In this document: one piece after another, positions 34,721-43,586 of the stretch
How the letters are laid out: each line of letters opens with the position of its first letter
Numbering within the stretch: the first letter of the stretch is position 1
NCBI RefSeq assembly: GCF_009912395.1
Contig: NZ_WNDO01000031.1
Location: forward strand, 1-64,000
Direction: 5' to 3'
Source: Luteibacter sp.
Lineage (GTDB): Bacteria; Pseudomonadota; Gammaproteobacteria; Xanthomonadales; Rhodanobacteraceae
DNA: 64,000 nucleotides
Translations under genes and position numbers: made by a program
The notes under the pieces: model-generated
Told to the model about the DNA's origin: nothing
Database searches by the model: none
The model's input: the letters and a program-made list of their open reading frames with translations, nothing else

Positions 34721-35971
34721 TCAGGGCCGGGGCAGGCGGTGTAGCACCTCCAGCACCGTGCCTACATCGCAGCGAGCCGGGGTCGTAAGGCACGCCTTTG
34801 GAACGAGCGACTGCCTGGCAGGCGGCTGGGCCACGCTGAGGGCTCGCAGCTCGCGCAGCTGGTCCGGTGTCTGGGCCTGGTAAGCGACCCGCACGTAGCG
34901 GTGGAGCTTGTCCGCTGAGCGCCAGACGGTGATCACCAATGCGCCTCCGACCGGCGGATCGTCCTTGCCATAGCCGGGCATGTCGAAGTGGACGCCCAGG
35001 ACACTGGCGAGCGCCACGATGTTGTTGTCACTGCCGACGAAGACATTGAGCCGAGGAGCCGCGGGGTCGTCGATCAGCGTCGCGATACGGTTGCCCAGGA
35101 CGGCCGCGACATGGGCCCCGACGTAAGATGGCCTCGCATGGATGTCGAAGAGCAGCGAATGCAACTGCGACAGGGCACGGAACGTCGTGGCATCCACGCG
35201 CCCCCAGCCGACGTTCTCAAGCGGCATGCCTTCGAGCCAGGCCATGATGATGGCCTCCGCCGTACCCGAGGTGATCGCGATGGGGCCGCCGAGCGCGATG
35301 CCCTTTCCGTCATCGGCCAGCGTGAGGGTGCCTTTCCATGTCGCCGGGCGGCAGACGGCCTGCACGTCTCCATTCGTACAGCCCATGACCTGGGCGAAGC
35401 GCATCATCGCGTCGCGACGCGACGCCGTAAGGACGTCGGGCCCGCCTGTCTCGTGCCGGATCGTGGATAGGGCCGTCTTGCCATCCCAGGTAACGGCACC
35501 GGCCGCCACGGGATTGAACAGCGGATCGGTGGCGCCTTCGGGCAGATGGCCGACGGCAAGCGTGCATCCCGGCGCGAAGGCGTCCGCATAGGCCTGGCCA
35601 CTGGCGATGGTGCGCTGGTCGGTGTTGGCCCAGACGGCGACGCTGCCGTTGGCGGGGCAATCGTCCTTCGGAAACAGGCCTGCGTCGGACATCCACGCCC
35701 GGTCGTAGCGGCCCATCGCCATCACGCCCTCGCGGCCGTGCTGGGTCAGGATGGACGGCGCCACGGACCAGGTCGGCCACGGCTTGCCATGTACCTCGTC
35801 CACCTGGATCTCGCCCGGCAAGGGCGAACGTACGCCATGACGGTAGATCAGGATGACCTGGTCAAGGCGAAGGTCTTCTCCGGCGTATGCCGGCAGGGCG
35901 ACCGCGATGCCCAGAAGCGCCACGAGGTGGCGCAACCAGGGACGCGCGTGAGGTGTCATTGCGCGTCGCAT
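34721..35971 (-). CDS. Periplasmic histidine-acid phosphatase (AppA/phytase type)
   Basis: A 416-residue enzyme with a signal peptide (about 1-30, ending AYA) and the catalytic motif YRHGVRSP (Arg44, His45, Arg48). In E. coli AppA the second motif is HDTN; here the matching place reads GSDNN at about residue 314, so the His is Ser while the catalytic Asp is kept. The family removes phosphate from phytate or glucose-1-phosphate. The start is two bases after the stop of a TonB-dependent receptor, so both are one operon with the PI-PLC gene. The likely role is phosphate release from phytate or other inositol phosphates taken up by the receptor. Confidence 0.78.
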   Translation of the reverse strand: MRRAMTPHARPWLRHLVALLGIAVALPAYAGEDLRLDQVILIYRHGVRSPLPGEIQVDEVHGKPWPTWSVAPSILTQHGREGVMAMGRYDRAWMSDAGLFPKDDCPANGSVAVWANTDQRTIASGQAYADAFAPGCTLAVGHLPEGATDPLFNPVAAGAVTWDGKTALSTIRHETGGPDVLTASRRDAMMRFAQVMGCTNGDVQAVCRPATWKGTLTLADDGKGIALGGPIAITSGTAEAIIMAWLEGMPLENVGWGRVDATTFRALSQLHSLLFDIHARPSYVGAHVAAVLGNRIATLIDDPAAPRLNVFVGSDNNIVALASVLGVHFDMPGYGKDDPPVGGALVITVWRSADKLHRYVRVAYQAQTPDQLRELRALSVAQPPARQSLVPKACLTTPARCDVGTVLEVLHRLPRP

Positions 35972-35973
35972 GC

Positions 35974-38700
35974 TCAGAACGTGTAGCTCAGGTTGACCAT
36001 GTAGATCCGTCCCGTTTCGACATAGGCGCCATCGGCACCCGGATCGTACGCCAGATAGCGCTTGGACTTCCCGGAGGTCTCGTAGAACGTGGCGCTGTTG
36101 AGGAGGTTCTTCACCGAGAAGCCGACACCGAAGCCGTAGGGCAGGTCGTAGGAGGTGGAGAAATCGAGGGTCTTCACCGGCTGCAGGTAGTAATCCAGGC
36201 CATTGCCATTGAGGCCGATCAATTGCAGGCCCGTGTAGTTGTAGGTGAGGTCCGCGCGCAGGCGATCGTCATGATAGAAGACGGTGGCGTTGTACATGCG
36301 CTCCGGCGCGCGCGGCAGCCAGGTACTACCCGGATGGTCGCTGCGACCGCTTTGCGCCGTACTGTGCTGCACGGTCATGTTGCCGCCGATGCCGAAGTGG
36401 CTCCATACGCCGGGTAAGGTGACGAACTGCTTGCGAAGGGCCAGTTCCGCGCCGTAGATCTTCGCGTCGCCACCGTTCTCCGGCATGCTGACGGGCACGC
36501 CACCGGTCAGCACCGTGCCGGTGGGGACATTGCCTCCCAGCGTGTTGTCATTGCCGGTGGTGGACTGCGAGGTGTAGATGAAGTCGCTCAGGCGCTTGTA
36601 GTACGCCGAGGCGGTGAGCAGGCCACCCGTGTTGTCGTAGAACTCGGCCGAGAGGTCGAGGTTGTCCGCAGTGGTCGGGCGCAGGTTGGGATTGGGCTTG
36701 GAGATGCCGTTGACCTGGCCGGTGATGTCGTCGATGGAGTACGAGGTCTGGCCCGAGATCAGGCCGAAAGCCGGTCGGCTGAAGCTGCGGCGCAGCGATG
36801 CGCGGTAAACGGTGAACTCATCCGGACGATAGTTCAGGCTGATGCCCGGCAACACCTCGCCATAGCGACGCCCCTGGCTCACGAAGGCACCGGTGGCGTC
36901 GTCGCCATTGGAGCGCCACGACGTCGCCGAATAATCGGTCAGTTCGTAACGCACGCCTGGCGTGATCGTCAGGTCCTGCATGTGGAACGTCGCCATGAGG
37001 TAGCCAGCATAGATGTTCTCGCGGCTGGACGTCGTGTTGGCGTTGTAGTCGTTGGCCGTGTAGATGCCGGTTCCGTTGGGATCGTCGAGATACTTGTACG
37101 GTACGGCCTGGTCGAGCACCCACTGGCGGTTGATCAGCTTGAAGGGGCCTGCGTAGCGGCCGCCGAACGGATTACTGACCAGCCTTCCCGGCAGGTCGGC
37201 CAGCGAGGGACCGCCGGGGGCGCTCGACGAGTAGTTGGGGCCGCCGAAGAACGGTCCGCCGTAAATGAAGTTATTGTTGTCGTGACTGAACGGGTGGCTA
37301 TAGGCGTTTCGCTTGGAGGTGTCGCCCGACAGGCCGAACTTCACGTTTTCGAGCACCGAATCGCTGAACGCATAGGTCCCGTCGACATGTGCGTTGATGC
37401 GCGTATCGCGGCTACCCGAGTCGCTGCCCTGGGTTTTCCAGAAGCTGTCCGTGGACAGGTTATAGGCATAGTTCTGCAAGGCAGCCGAATTGCCCGCCAG
37501 GCTGGGGAAGGTGGGGTTGCGGAGGTTGAACTGGAACTGCCCCGGTGCCTGCTGACCATAGAGGCTGGCTTCCACGTAGTCGGGCACGTTACGCGTACCG
37601 ACACCGTAGGAGGTGCCATAGTCCAGCGTGAGCGCATCGATCGCACTGCTGCCGCCGAGCTGGAGAGCACCCGTCTTTTCCTTGATGTCGCGGGTATTGA
37701 AATAGCCACCGCGGAGCACCTGGTTGCCTCCCTGGTTGCGGGCGGACATCTGGTTCTGTTCGCCCTGGACCTCGTAGGCCCCGTAGATCGCGCGTGCGAA
37801 GAGCGAGGTCGTTTCACCGTTCCAGTCCAGCGAGACATTGCCGCCATAGCGCTTGATCTGGTTGGTATACACGCTGTACTTGTACTGCGAGCTTTGCAGC
37901 GGTCCGGCCTGCGACAGGTCGGTCGCCGATGCCTGGGCTGGGTCGATGGGCTTGTACTGTAAATTGGGCGCCACGGTCTGGGCCGCGTTGTTGTATTTGC
38001 CGTAATACCCCGCGGCATAGATACCGAACTGCTTCGAGTCGCCGAACTTGTGGGCGATTTCCTGCTGGAACACGCCGCCCTTGTCGGGCACGCCGCGATG
38101 CTCGGCCAGGTCGTTCATGCGTCCCTGCACCGAGGTCTTGGCATAGGTGTCGCGGGCGAAATCGAATGCCGTGGGCGTGCGCATGTCGATGGCACCGCCG
38201 ATCGAGTCGCCGGGCATGTCCGGCGAGGGGGTCTTGGAGACCTTGACCGACTGGATGCCGAAGGGCGCGAGCATGTTCAGGGAGATCGCGCGCGTCGAGG
38301 AGTCGGTCTCCGGTAGCGCGAATCCGTTGAGGGTATACGAGTTGTAGCTGGAGTCGAGACCGCGGATCGTCACGTACTCGCTTTCACCCGTCGCGGCCTG
38401 GCCCAGGTGCATGTCGCTGTAGGAAGACAGGCCGGGCAGGTGCGACAGCACGTCGGCGATGTTCGCCGTGGGAATGGCGTCGATCTGCTGCTTGCTCATC
38501 ACCGTGGTCACGCCGGTGGACAGGCGCTGTTCGTCCACGGTACCGGTCGCCACCTGGGCGTCCACGCTCATGCCATTGAGCGCCGTGACTTTCTTTTCGT
38601 CCTTGGTGGTATCCACATCGTCCGCGCGAACCGTCGGAACATGACAAAGGGCGACGGCGATGGCCAGCGACAACAGGGCCGGAGACAGGGGCGTGCGCAT
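35974..38700 (-). CDS. TonB-dependent receptor
   Basis: A 908-residue outer-membrane receptor. A signal peptide (about 1-26, ending VRA) leads to a plug domain (about 45-180: IADVLSHLPGLSS, VTIRGLDSSYNSYTLNGF, SIGGAIDMRT), then a long beta-barrel that ends RIYMVNLSYTF with the terminal Phe needed for assembly. It has no N-terminal signalling (secretin/TonB short) domain. It lies between a phosphatidylinositol phospholipase C and a phytase-type phosphatase gene, all on the minus strand, so the ligand is probably an inositol phosphate or a phosphorylated compound. AGAGG precedes the start. Confidence 0.88.
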   Translation of the reverse strand: MRTPLSPALLSLAIAVALCHVPTVRADDVDTTKDEKKVTALNGMSVDAQVATGTVDEQRLSTGVTTVMSKQQIDAIPTANIADVLSHLPGLSSYSDMHLGQAATGESEYVTIRGLDSSYNSYTLNGFALPETDSSTRAISLNMLAPFGIQSVKVSKTPSPDMPGDSIGGAIDMRTPTAFDFARDTYAKTSVQGRMNDLAEHRGVPDKGGVFQQEIAHKFGDSKQFGIYAAGYYGKYNNAAQTVAPNLQYKPIDPAQASATDLSQAGPLQSSQYKYSVYTNQIKRYGGNVSLDWNGETTSLFARAIYGAYEVQGEQNQMSARNQGGNQVLRGGYFNTRDIKEKTGALQLGGSSAIDALTLDYGTSYGVGTRNVPDYVEASLYGQQAPGQFQFNLRNPTFPSLAGNSAALQNYAYNLSTDSFWKTQGSDSGSRDTRINAHVDGTYAFSDSVLENVKFGLSGDTSKRNAYSHPFSHDNNNFIYGGPFFGGPNYSSSAPGGPSLADLPGRLVSNPFGGRYAGPFKLINRQWVLDQAVPYKYLDDPNGTGIYTANDYNANTTSSRENIYAGYLMATFHMQDLTITPGVRYELTDYSATSWRSNGDDATGAFVSQGRRYGEVLPGISLNYRPDEFTVYRASLRRSFSRPAFGLISGQTSYSIDDITGQVNGISKPNPNLRPTTADNLDLSAEFYDNTGGLLTASAYYKRLSDFIYTSQSTTGNDNTLGGNVPTGTVLTGGVPVSMPENGGDAKIYGAELALRKQFVTLPGVWSHFGIGGNMTVQHSTAQSGRSDHPGSTWLPRAPERMYNATVFYHDDRLRADLTYNYTGLQLIGLNGNGLDYYLQPVKTLDFSTSYDLPYGFGVGFSVKNLLNSATFYETSGKSKRYLAYDPGADGAYVETGRIYMVNLSYTF

Positions 38701-38767
38701 GGGAACCTCTGGGACAGGGGTTTGGGGAAGGCTTGGCGGCCGTTGGGGAGCGGCCGGATGCGAGAAA

Positions 38768-39892
38768 TCAGTGGCTCAGGTCGATCCGCGTACAGCTAGC
38801 GTTCGCCGTCAGGGGATTGCAGCGGGCGATCGCGCTCCCCGGGAAGGCCACGACATAGCCGGTGGACGCCGGCTCGTGCTTGGGGAAGTCGGTACTTAGC
38901 AGTTGCGCGCCACTGGCGAACATCGCATCGCGGCGATGCCCGTCGTTGGTCGCGGCTTCCTTCAGGTTTGCGTCGGTGCGCGTGCGCACCAGGTAGCCTT
39001 CGCGGACACGGCGGGATATCTCCGCGGCCGGGCCATCGTTGTATTCGATGAATGCCGCGTCGTCCTCACCCGGCGTCGCATTGGTGAACATCGCGCGTCC
39101 ACTCAGCGACGGATGCCCCTGGAGATAGGCCTTGCCAACGGAGTGCTGGTCCAGAAGGAACACGATGTGCCCGCGTGATGCGTCGAGCGACGGCCATTCG
39201 CCATGGCGTACGGCGTCGTTGAGCGTGGCGCGCTTGCCGCGGACGTCGTCGGGGGCGATATACGAGACACGGGGAAACACGCTCGTCACCTCCGCTTCAA
39301 GCCGGTTCATCGCGTCCGCGTCGAACGGCTCCGGCACGACGGTCGCAAACGGCATCTTGAGCGGGGTTTCCTCCGTCTCGAACAACACGAAGATCGGCAG
39401 GTGCCGGGGGTGGGCCGTCGACCACGCAAGCAACTCGCGAAGGCATGCCTTCAGCGGCTGGCAGGTGGCGCGCTGGTCCATGTCCTGGATGTGCATCACC
39501 TTGAAGCCGGGCGCGGCCATCACGGCCGGGTCGGCAAACGGCGGGTCGGCGGGAAGGCCCGCGGCCGCTACCTGCGCCACCACGGCGGGCTTCGCGTAAC
39601 GACCGCCGTGCACGTCGCCATAGACGTCCAGTTCGACCTGTCGCACACCATCGTCGAGCTGTCGAGACAGCGACGGATGGGAGTAGGTGAGAATCGAATA
39701 GGTCTGCGGATCGACCCGTTGCCAGATGGCCGCTTCACCGGGAGCGAGGCCGGCGTGATAGCTGTTGTGGCTACCAATGTACTGCACGTCGGTGATGCGG
39801 GTGGCCTGGGTGGCCAGGACCGCGCAAGGCGCCGTCATCGCGATGGCAAAGGCCCATCGCGAAAGAGAAATACGAAGAGGGAAGTCGGTCAT
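38768..39892 (-). CDS. Secreted calcium-dependent PI-PLC-like phospholipase C
   Basis: A 374-residue protein with a signal peptide (about 1-28, ending VLA) and a PI-PLC C1-type domain: GSHNSYH (His42), QLDDGVRQVELDVYGD, VMHIQDMDQ and HIVFLLDQH. These calcium-dependent enzymes hydrolyse phosphatidylinositol. It is the first gene of a unit with a TonB receptor (67 bases downstream) and a phytase-like phosphatase. A TCGATCTAAA operator-like site lies 33-48 bases before the start. The ribosome binding site is weak. Confidence 0.8.
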   Translation of the reverse strand: MTDFPLRISLSRWAFAIAMTAPCAVLATQATRITDVQYIGSHNSYHAGLAPGEAAIWQRVDPQTYSILTYSHPSLSRQLDDGVRQVELDVYGDVHGGRYAKPAVVAQVAAAGLPADPPFADPAVMAAPGFKVMHIQDMDQRATCQPLKACLRELLAWSTAHPRHLPIFVLFETEETPLKMPFATVVPEPFDADAMNRLEAEVTSVFPRVSYIAPDDVRGKRATLNDAVRHGEWPSLDASRGHIVFLLDQHSVGKAYLQGHPSLSGRAMFTNATPGEDDAAFIEYNDGPAAEISRRVREGYLVRTRTDANLKEAATNDGHRRDAMFASGAQLLSTDFPKHEPASTGYVVAFPGSAIARCNPLTANASCTRIDLSH

Positions 39893-39924
39893 GTCGTCGC
39901 CACAGAAACGCAGGTTTTAGAGGG

Positions 39925-39940
39925 TTTCAATCGATCTAAA
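39925..39940. promoter_or_regulatory. TTTCAATCGATCTAAA operator-like site (PI-PLC unit)
   Basis: The right half TCGATCTAAA is identical in the sites at 42230-42239 and 51051-51060. The full 16-mer approaches the palindrome TTTAGATCGATCTAAA, with a CG centre typical of LacI-family operators. It sits 33-48 bases upstream of the phospholipase start, a position that overlaps or adjoins a promoter. Confidence 0.55.
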
Positions 39941-40074
39941 GCGACATTCCCTTCACTTCGAAAGGGCACGTTATCGGCCATTTTTGACTGGTCGACGAAA
40001 ACGTGATGACAGATTTCACATTTGGGGCGGGCCCATTGTGACAGCGCATCAAGATGGGATGCGTGTCACATGTC

Positions 40075-40109
40075 GATGCTTCCGCTCCCTGGTCGGGAGC
40101 GGAAGCATC
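40075..40109. terminator. Long hairpin after the GH76 gene
   Basis: GATGCTTCCGCTCCC (40075-40089) pairs with GGGAGCGGAAGCATC (40095-40109), a perfect 15-base stem with a TGGTC loop, six bases past the minus-strand GH76 stop. A T run is not visible; it may protect the mRNA end or terminate. Confidence 0.6.
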
Positions 40110-40115
40110 CCGGGC

Positions 40116-42029
40116 TTACTCCGCGATCGTGGCCGCGACGTGGTAGACGCGGCCACCCCAGCCGTCGTTGGGGTAGGCATCCGACACTTTAAGGTAGATC
40201 GGCCGCGCGCCATTCGTCACCGTACCGAGGTACGGCGTGAGGTCGATGGTGAGATCGCCCTTGTTCGATCCGTCGGTGATGGGACTGGCCACCTGGGCCA
40301 CGGTGGTCCAGTGCACGTTGTCGCTACTGACCTGCACCTGATACTCGTTGTCGATCGTCAGGGTGACATGCGCCGCCTTGGTATCGGACGGGAAGGGGAA
40401 CCGGTAGGTAAAGTGTGCGCTGCCATCCGCGAAGCGGTTCTGCACACCGTTACTCTGCGAATGATCCGCATCGAACAGCCATGGGTTCTCGTCGACCGTG
40501 CCCGTATCGAAGTCGATCTTGTGCGCGACCAGGACATCCGCCTGGGTCGTGAAACGCAACCCGGCGGCATACAGGCTGGCGGTGACCTGGTGGTGTCCAT
40601 CGGCCGCTGAACCGGGCACGCTGACCGTCAGTGCCTGGGTCGCTCTGGCCGGCACGGCGTTACCCCTGGGCTGCAGACGCATCACCGATACGCGAGGCGT
40701 CACGTTCCATCCCGCGGGTGCGTCGATGGACGTGAGTGCCAGCAAGGGGAAGAAACCGGTCGCCGACGCACCGAGGTCGATCGCGAGCGACGTGGCACCG
40801 GAGGCGGATGGCATGATCACCGGCTGCGCAGGCGACATCGTGGCTGCCAGCGATTCCAGCGGAGGGAAGGAGGGTACATCGCCGACCAGGGCGCTGAGTG
40901 CGCTGGCCTGCGTACGCCAGTCGAACACGTTGGGATGGCCATCGCTCGTCGCACCGGACCAGCGGGTGCCGAACCGTCCGGCGGCATCGCGATCGCTCTT
41001 CCACAGTGTGCCGGCCTGCTGGCCAAGGAAGGTGGCATATCGACGGTCACGGGTCGTATCGACCAGGTCGGTCCAATAGCGCATGAAAATGCCCTTGAAC
41101 TGCTTGCCGTTGTCGTCGCAGGTCTGGTCCGTGGCGTCGCAACTCTCGGTGAGCACGCCATCCGTCACCAGGGCCTTGGGCCCGATGGCCGCATCGGCCA
41201 GGCGTCGCACGTCCGCCAGGATGCGCGGATCGCGGGTGGCCCGCCAGAGTTCCAGGCCGCCACCGATGGCCAGGCCCTGATTGTAGGTCCACACGTTCTG
41301 GCCATTGTTGGTGCAGGCGTTGGTCAGGCCGTCGTTGACCAGGCCGTCGGCGTTGACCATGCCGCTTCCCTGGAACCAGTTCCACGCCGTGCGTGAACGT
41401 GCCAGCCACTGACTGTCTCCGGGAATGCGGTTATGCAGCTCGGCGGTCAGGCGGATCCACAGGCCATTGGTGATGGCGTTCTTGTAGGTCCGTTCGGCAT
41501 CCCACCAGACGCCACCGCCGCAGGTGCTGGTGTCCCAGTAGCCGTTGACGTAGTTGGCGATGGTGACCGCCATGTCGAGGTATTTCGGGTTCCGGGTCAG
41601 GTCGTAGGCCTGCAACCAGGTCAGGGCCCACCATTCCGAGTCATCGATGGCGCGGCTCGTGAAGTTGCCAAGCAGCGGATCGCCTGAGAGTACGCCGGCG
41701 GGAAATACGCCTTTGTCCTTCTCGAAGGTGTTGTCGAGCTGCGCCAGGTATCGGCGATCCCCGGTGCGCTGCATGTAGTCGCCGATGGTCTGCAAGGCAA
41801 CCGCCGAGTTCCACCAGCTCGAGGGAAACCAGGCCTTGTCCGGATCGTACGATCCCATCAGCACGTCCGCCGCCACCCGCGCGCGGGCGACCGCGGTCGG
41901 CCCATCAATACGCGGAGGTGCGGCATACGACGGTTCGGCCGCGGAGGCAGGGGCGGCGGCAAACAGGGCGGTCAGGCTGGCCGCGGCCAGCAGCGTCTTC
42001 ACGCGTACGTGTACTGCTTCAAGACTCAT
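40116..42029 (-). CDS. GH76 alpha-1,6-mannanase-type glycoside hydrolase
   Basis: A 637-residue secreted enzyme with a signal peptide (about residues 1-30, ending ASA). The catalytic domain (about 35-400) shows the GH76 Asp-Asp motif in AIDDSEWWAL, plus NYVNGYWDTSTCGGGVWWD and VWTYNQGLAIGGGLEL. The rest (about 410-637) is beta-rich and includes a discoidin/NPCBM-like tail. GH76 cleaves alpha-1,6-mannan, as in yeast mannan or N-glycan cores. The start at 42029 is preferred over 42059 because of the signal peptide and AAAGGAG upstream. The gene has the shared TCGATCTAAA site about 195 bases upstream, within the gene-free stretch 42030-42373. Confidence 0.8.
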   Translation of the reverse strand: MSLEAVHVRVKTLLAAASLTALFAAAPASAAEPSYAAPPRIDGPTAVARARVAADVLMGSYDPDKAWFPSSWWNSAVALQTIGDYMQRTGDRRYLAQLDNTFEKDKGVFPAGVLSGDPLLGNFTSRAIDDSEWWALTWLQAYDLTRNPKYLDMAVTIANYVNGYWDTSTCGGGVWWDAERTYKNAITNGLWIRLTAELHNRIPGDSQWLARSRTAWNWFQGSGMVNADGLVNDGLTNACTNNGQNVWTYNQGLAIGGGLELWRATRDPRILADVRRLADAAIGPKALVTDGVLTESCDATDQTCDDNGKQFKGIFMRYWTDLVDTTRDRRYATFLGQQAGTLWKSDRDAAGRFGTRWSGATSDGHPNVFDWRTQASALSALVGDVPSFPPLESLAATMSPAQPVIMPSASGATSLAIDLGASATGFFPLLALTSIDAPAGWNVTPRVSVMRLQPRGNAVPARATQALTVSVPGSAADGHHQVTASLYAAGLRFTTQADVLVAHKIDFDTGTVDENPWLFDADHSQSNGVQNRFADGSAHFTYRFPFPSDTKAAHVTLTIDNEYQVQVSSDNVHWTTVAQVASPITDGSNKGDLTIDLTPYLGTVTNGARPIYLKVSDAYPNDGWGGRVYHVAATIAE

Positions 42030-42223
42030 GATCGGAAGCGCTCCTTTCGGAATACCCACGGTCCATACCCACGGCCGGACCGTGGGCGGTGATCCGGCGG
42101 GAAACGCGCGCGCAGTCAGCCGTCTGGACGGCTCCAGCTACGCGATACGACACAGGCCCTTCAGCGAACCATCGGCGCAATGGCTCGATGGCGAATGGAT
42201 GCGCACGCCCCCTGACGACCGCA

Positions 42224-42239
42224 TCTAAATCGATCTAAA
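42224..42239. promoter_or_regulatory. TCTAAATCGATCTAAA operator-like site (GH76)
   Basis: Contains TCGATCTAAA in common with the sites at 39931 and 51051; here the left half is TCTAAA, so the site is also a direct repeat with a TCGA spacer. It lies between the SGNH gene 3' end and the GH76 start, about 195 bases upstream of GH76. The surrounding 42030-42373 shows no gene. Confidence 0.55.
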
Positions 42240-42373
42240 TTTCTACCCCAAAAAAAGGCCGTGACGTCTGGCCCCGATATACGGATGCTCGACTCAAGAT
42301 GCCTGCGGGGAATGTAACCCGGGGATCGCCCTGGATGCTCGCTGCAGCGCAATAGTTTTTTAGGCGCCTGACA

Positions 42374-43576
42374 TCAGCGCAGCAAAAGCGCGATATCGAT
42401 GGACCCGCCGATCGCCTGCATGCCCGCGGCGTTCGGATGCAGGTGATCCCCCGCGTCGTATTCAGCACGTAGCCGCCGAGGATGAGTGGGATCGCGCAAG
42501 GCCTTGTCGAAATCCAGCACGGCGTCGAATGCGCCGCTGGTACGGATCCATGTATTTACGTCCTGCCGTATCGCTTCACGCGACTCGCTGAAATACCCGG
42601 CACCTTCACAGGGCAGCAGGGTGGCCCCGAGGATGCGGATACCCGCCGCATGGGCGCGCTGGATCAGTTGCCGATAACCGTCGATAAGATCGGCCGCCGT
42701 GAGTGGTTTGCCATCGGGACCGGCGTCATTGCCGATATCGTTGATACCTTCGAACAGAATCACGATGCGCACCCGGGGCAGGGATAGCACGTCATGATCG
42801 AAGCGATTGAGCGCCCTGACGCCGCGAACGACATCGGGAGCCTCGGTGAGCACGCGATTACCTCCGATACCCGCATTGACCGCCGTCAACGGCTTGCCGG
42901 CGGCCACGAGGCGCCGCGCCAGGACATCTGGCCAGCGCGCGTTCGCACTCGTCGGGGTCTTGTAGCCATCGGTGATCGAATCGCCGAAGGCCACCAGCGT
43001 ATCGGTGCCGGGAGTGACCACGGTGATGGCCGAAAGGTCATACCAGGACGGACTGGTCAGGGTAAAGGCGGCCGCCCCCAGGTCGGCGGCGTGATCTCCC
43101 GTGCCGGACGGGGTGGCGTACGTCGTCTCGAACGCATCGAGGTGGAAGGTCGAGGGTGCCGTTGCGTCGGGAAGATGCAGGCTGACCACGAGATTGTGTC
43201 CCGCCGTGACCGTCATCTTCACCGGATCGGTCCATGCTTCTTCGCCAGCGGGTATGACGAAGCTTGTCTTACCCTCCACGGTGAGCGGCCGAAGGCTGCC
43301 TGTCGCGATTGCCGCGCCGGTCGCCTGCACGCCCAGTGTCGCGTGGGATACGCGCAGCGGCGTGGCCGACCGCAGATTGGACAGGCGCAGGCGAGGCGCC
43401 GTACCGCTGATCGACGGATGCACGATCATTCGTACTGATTGCGCATGAAAAGCCGCACCACCGTCCGTCACACCCGTCGCCCAGGTCGCGACACGGGTAT
43501 CGGCGTCGCCGGCCATGGCGGCCTGGCCCGAGCCGAGGACAACGAAGACGAGGGCCACGCAACGACGAAGGTTCAT
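42374..43576 (-). CDS. Secreted SGNH/GDSL-family esterase
   Basis: A 400-residue protein with a signal peptide (about 1-21, ending AMA), a beta-rich N-terminal domain (about 25-190) and an SGNH hydrolase domain (about 195-400): FGDSITDGY (nucleophile Ser), GIGGNR (Gly), FEGINDIGND (Asn) and GDHLHPN (catalytic Asp and His). Such enzymes remove acetyl or feruloyl groups from plant glycans. It starts 10 bases after the stop of a GH95 fucosidase gene and is co-transcribed with it, suggesting de-esterification of fucosylated or acetylated glycans. GAGG lies eight bases before the ATG. Confidence 0.8.
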   Translation of the reverse strand: MNLRRCVALVFVVLGSGQAAMAGDADTRVATWATGVTDGGAAFHAQSVRMIVHPSISGTAPRLRLSNLRSATPLRVSHATLGVQATGAAIATGSLRPLTVEGKTSFVIPAGEEAWTDPVKMTVTAGHNLVVSLHLPDATAPSTFHLDAFETTYATPSGTGDHAADLGAAAFTLTSPSWYDLSAITVVTPGTDTLVAFGDSITDGYKTPTSANARWPDVLARRLVAAGKPLTAVNAGIGGNRVLTEAPDVVRGVRALNRFDHDVLSLPRVRIVILFEGINDIGNDAGPDGKPLTAADLIDGYRQLIQRAHAAGIRILGATLLPCEGAGYFSESREAIRQDVNTWIRTSGAFDAVLDFDKALRDPTHPRRLRAEYDAGDHLHPNAAGMQAIGGSIDIALLLR

Positions 43577-43586
43577 GATCGTGACC

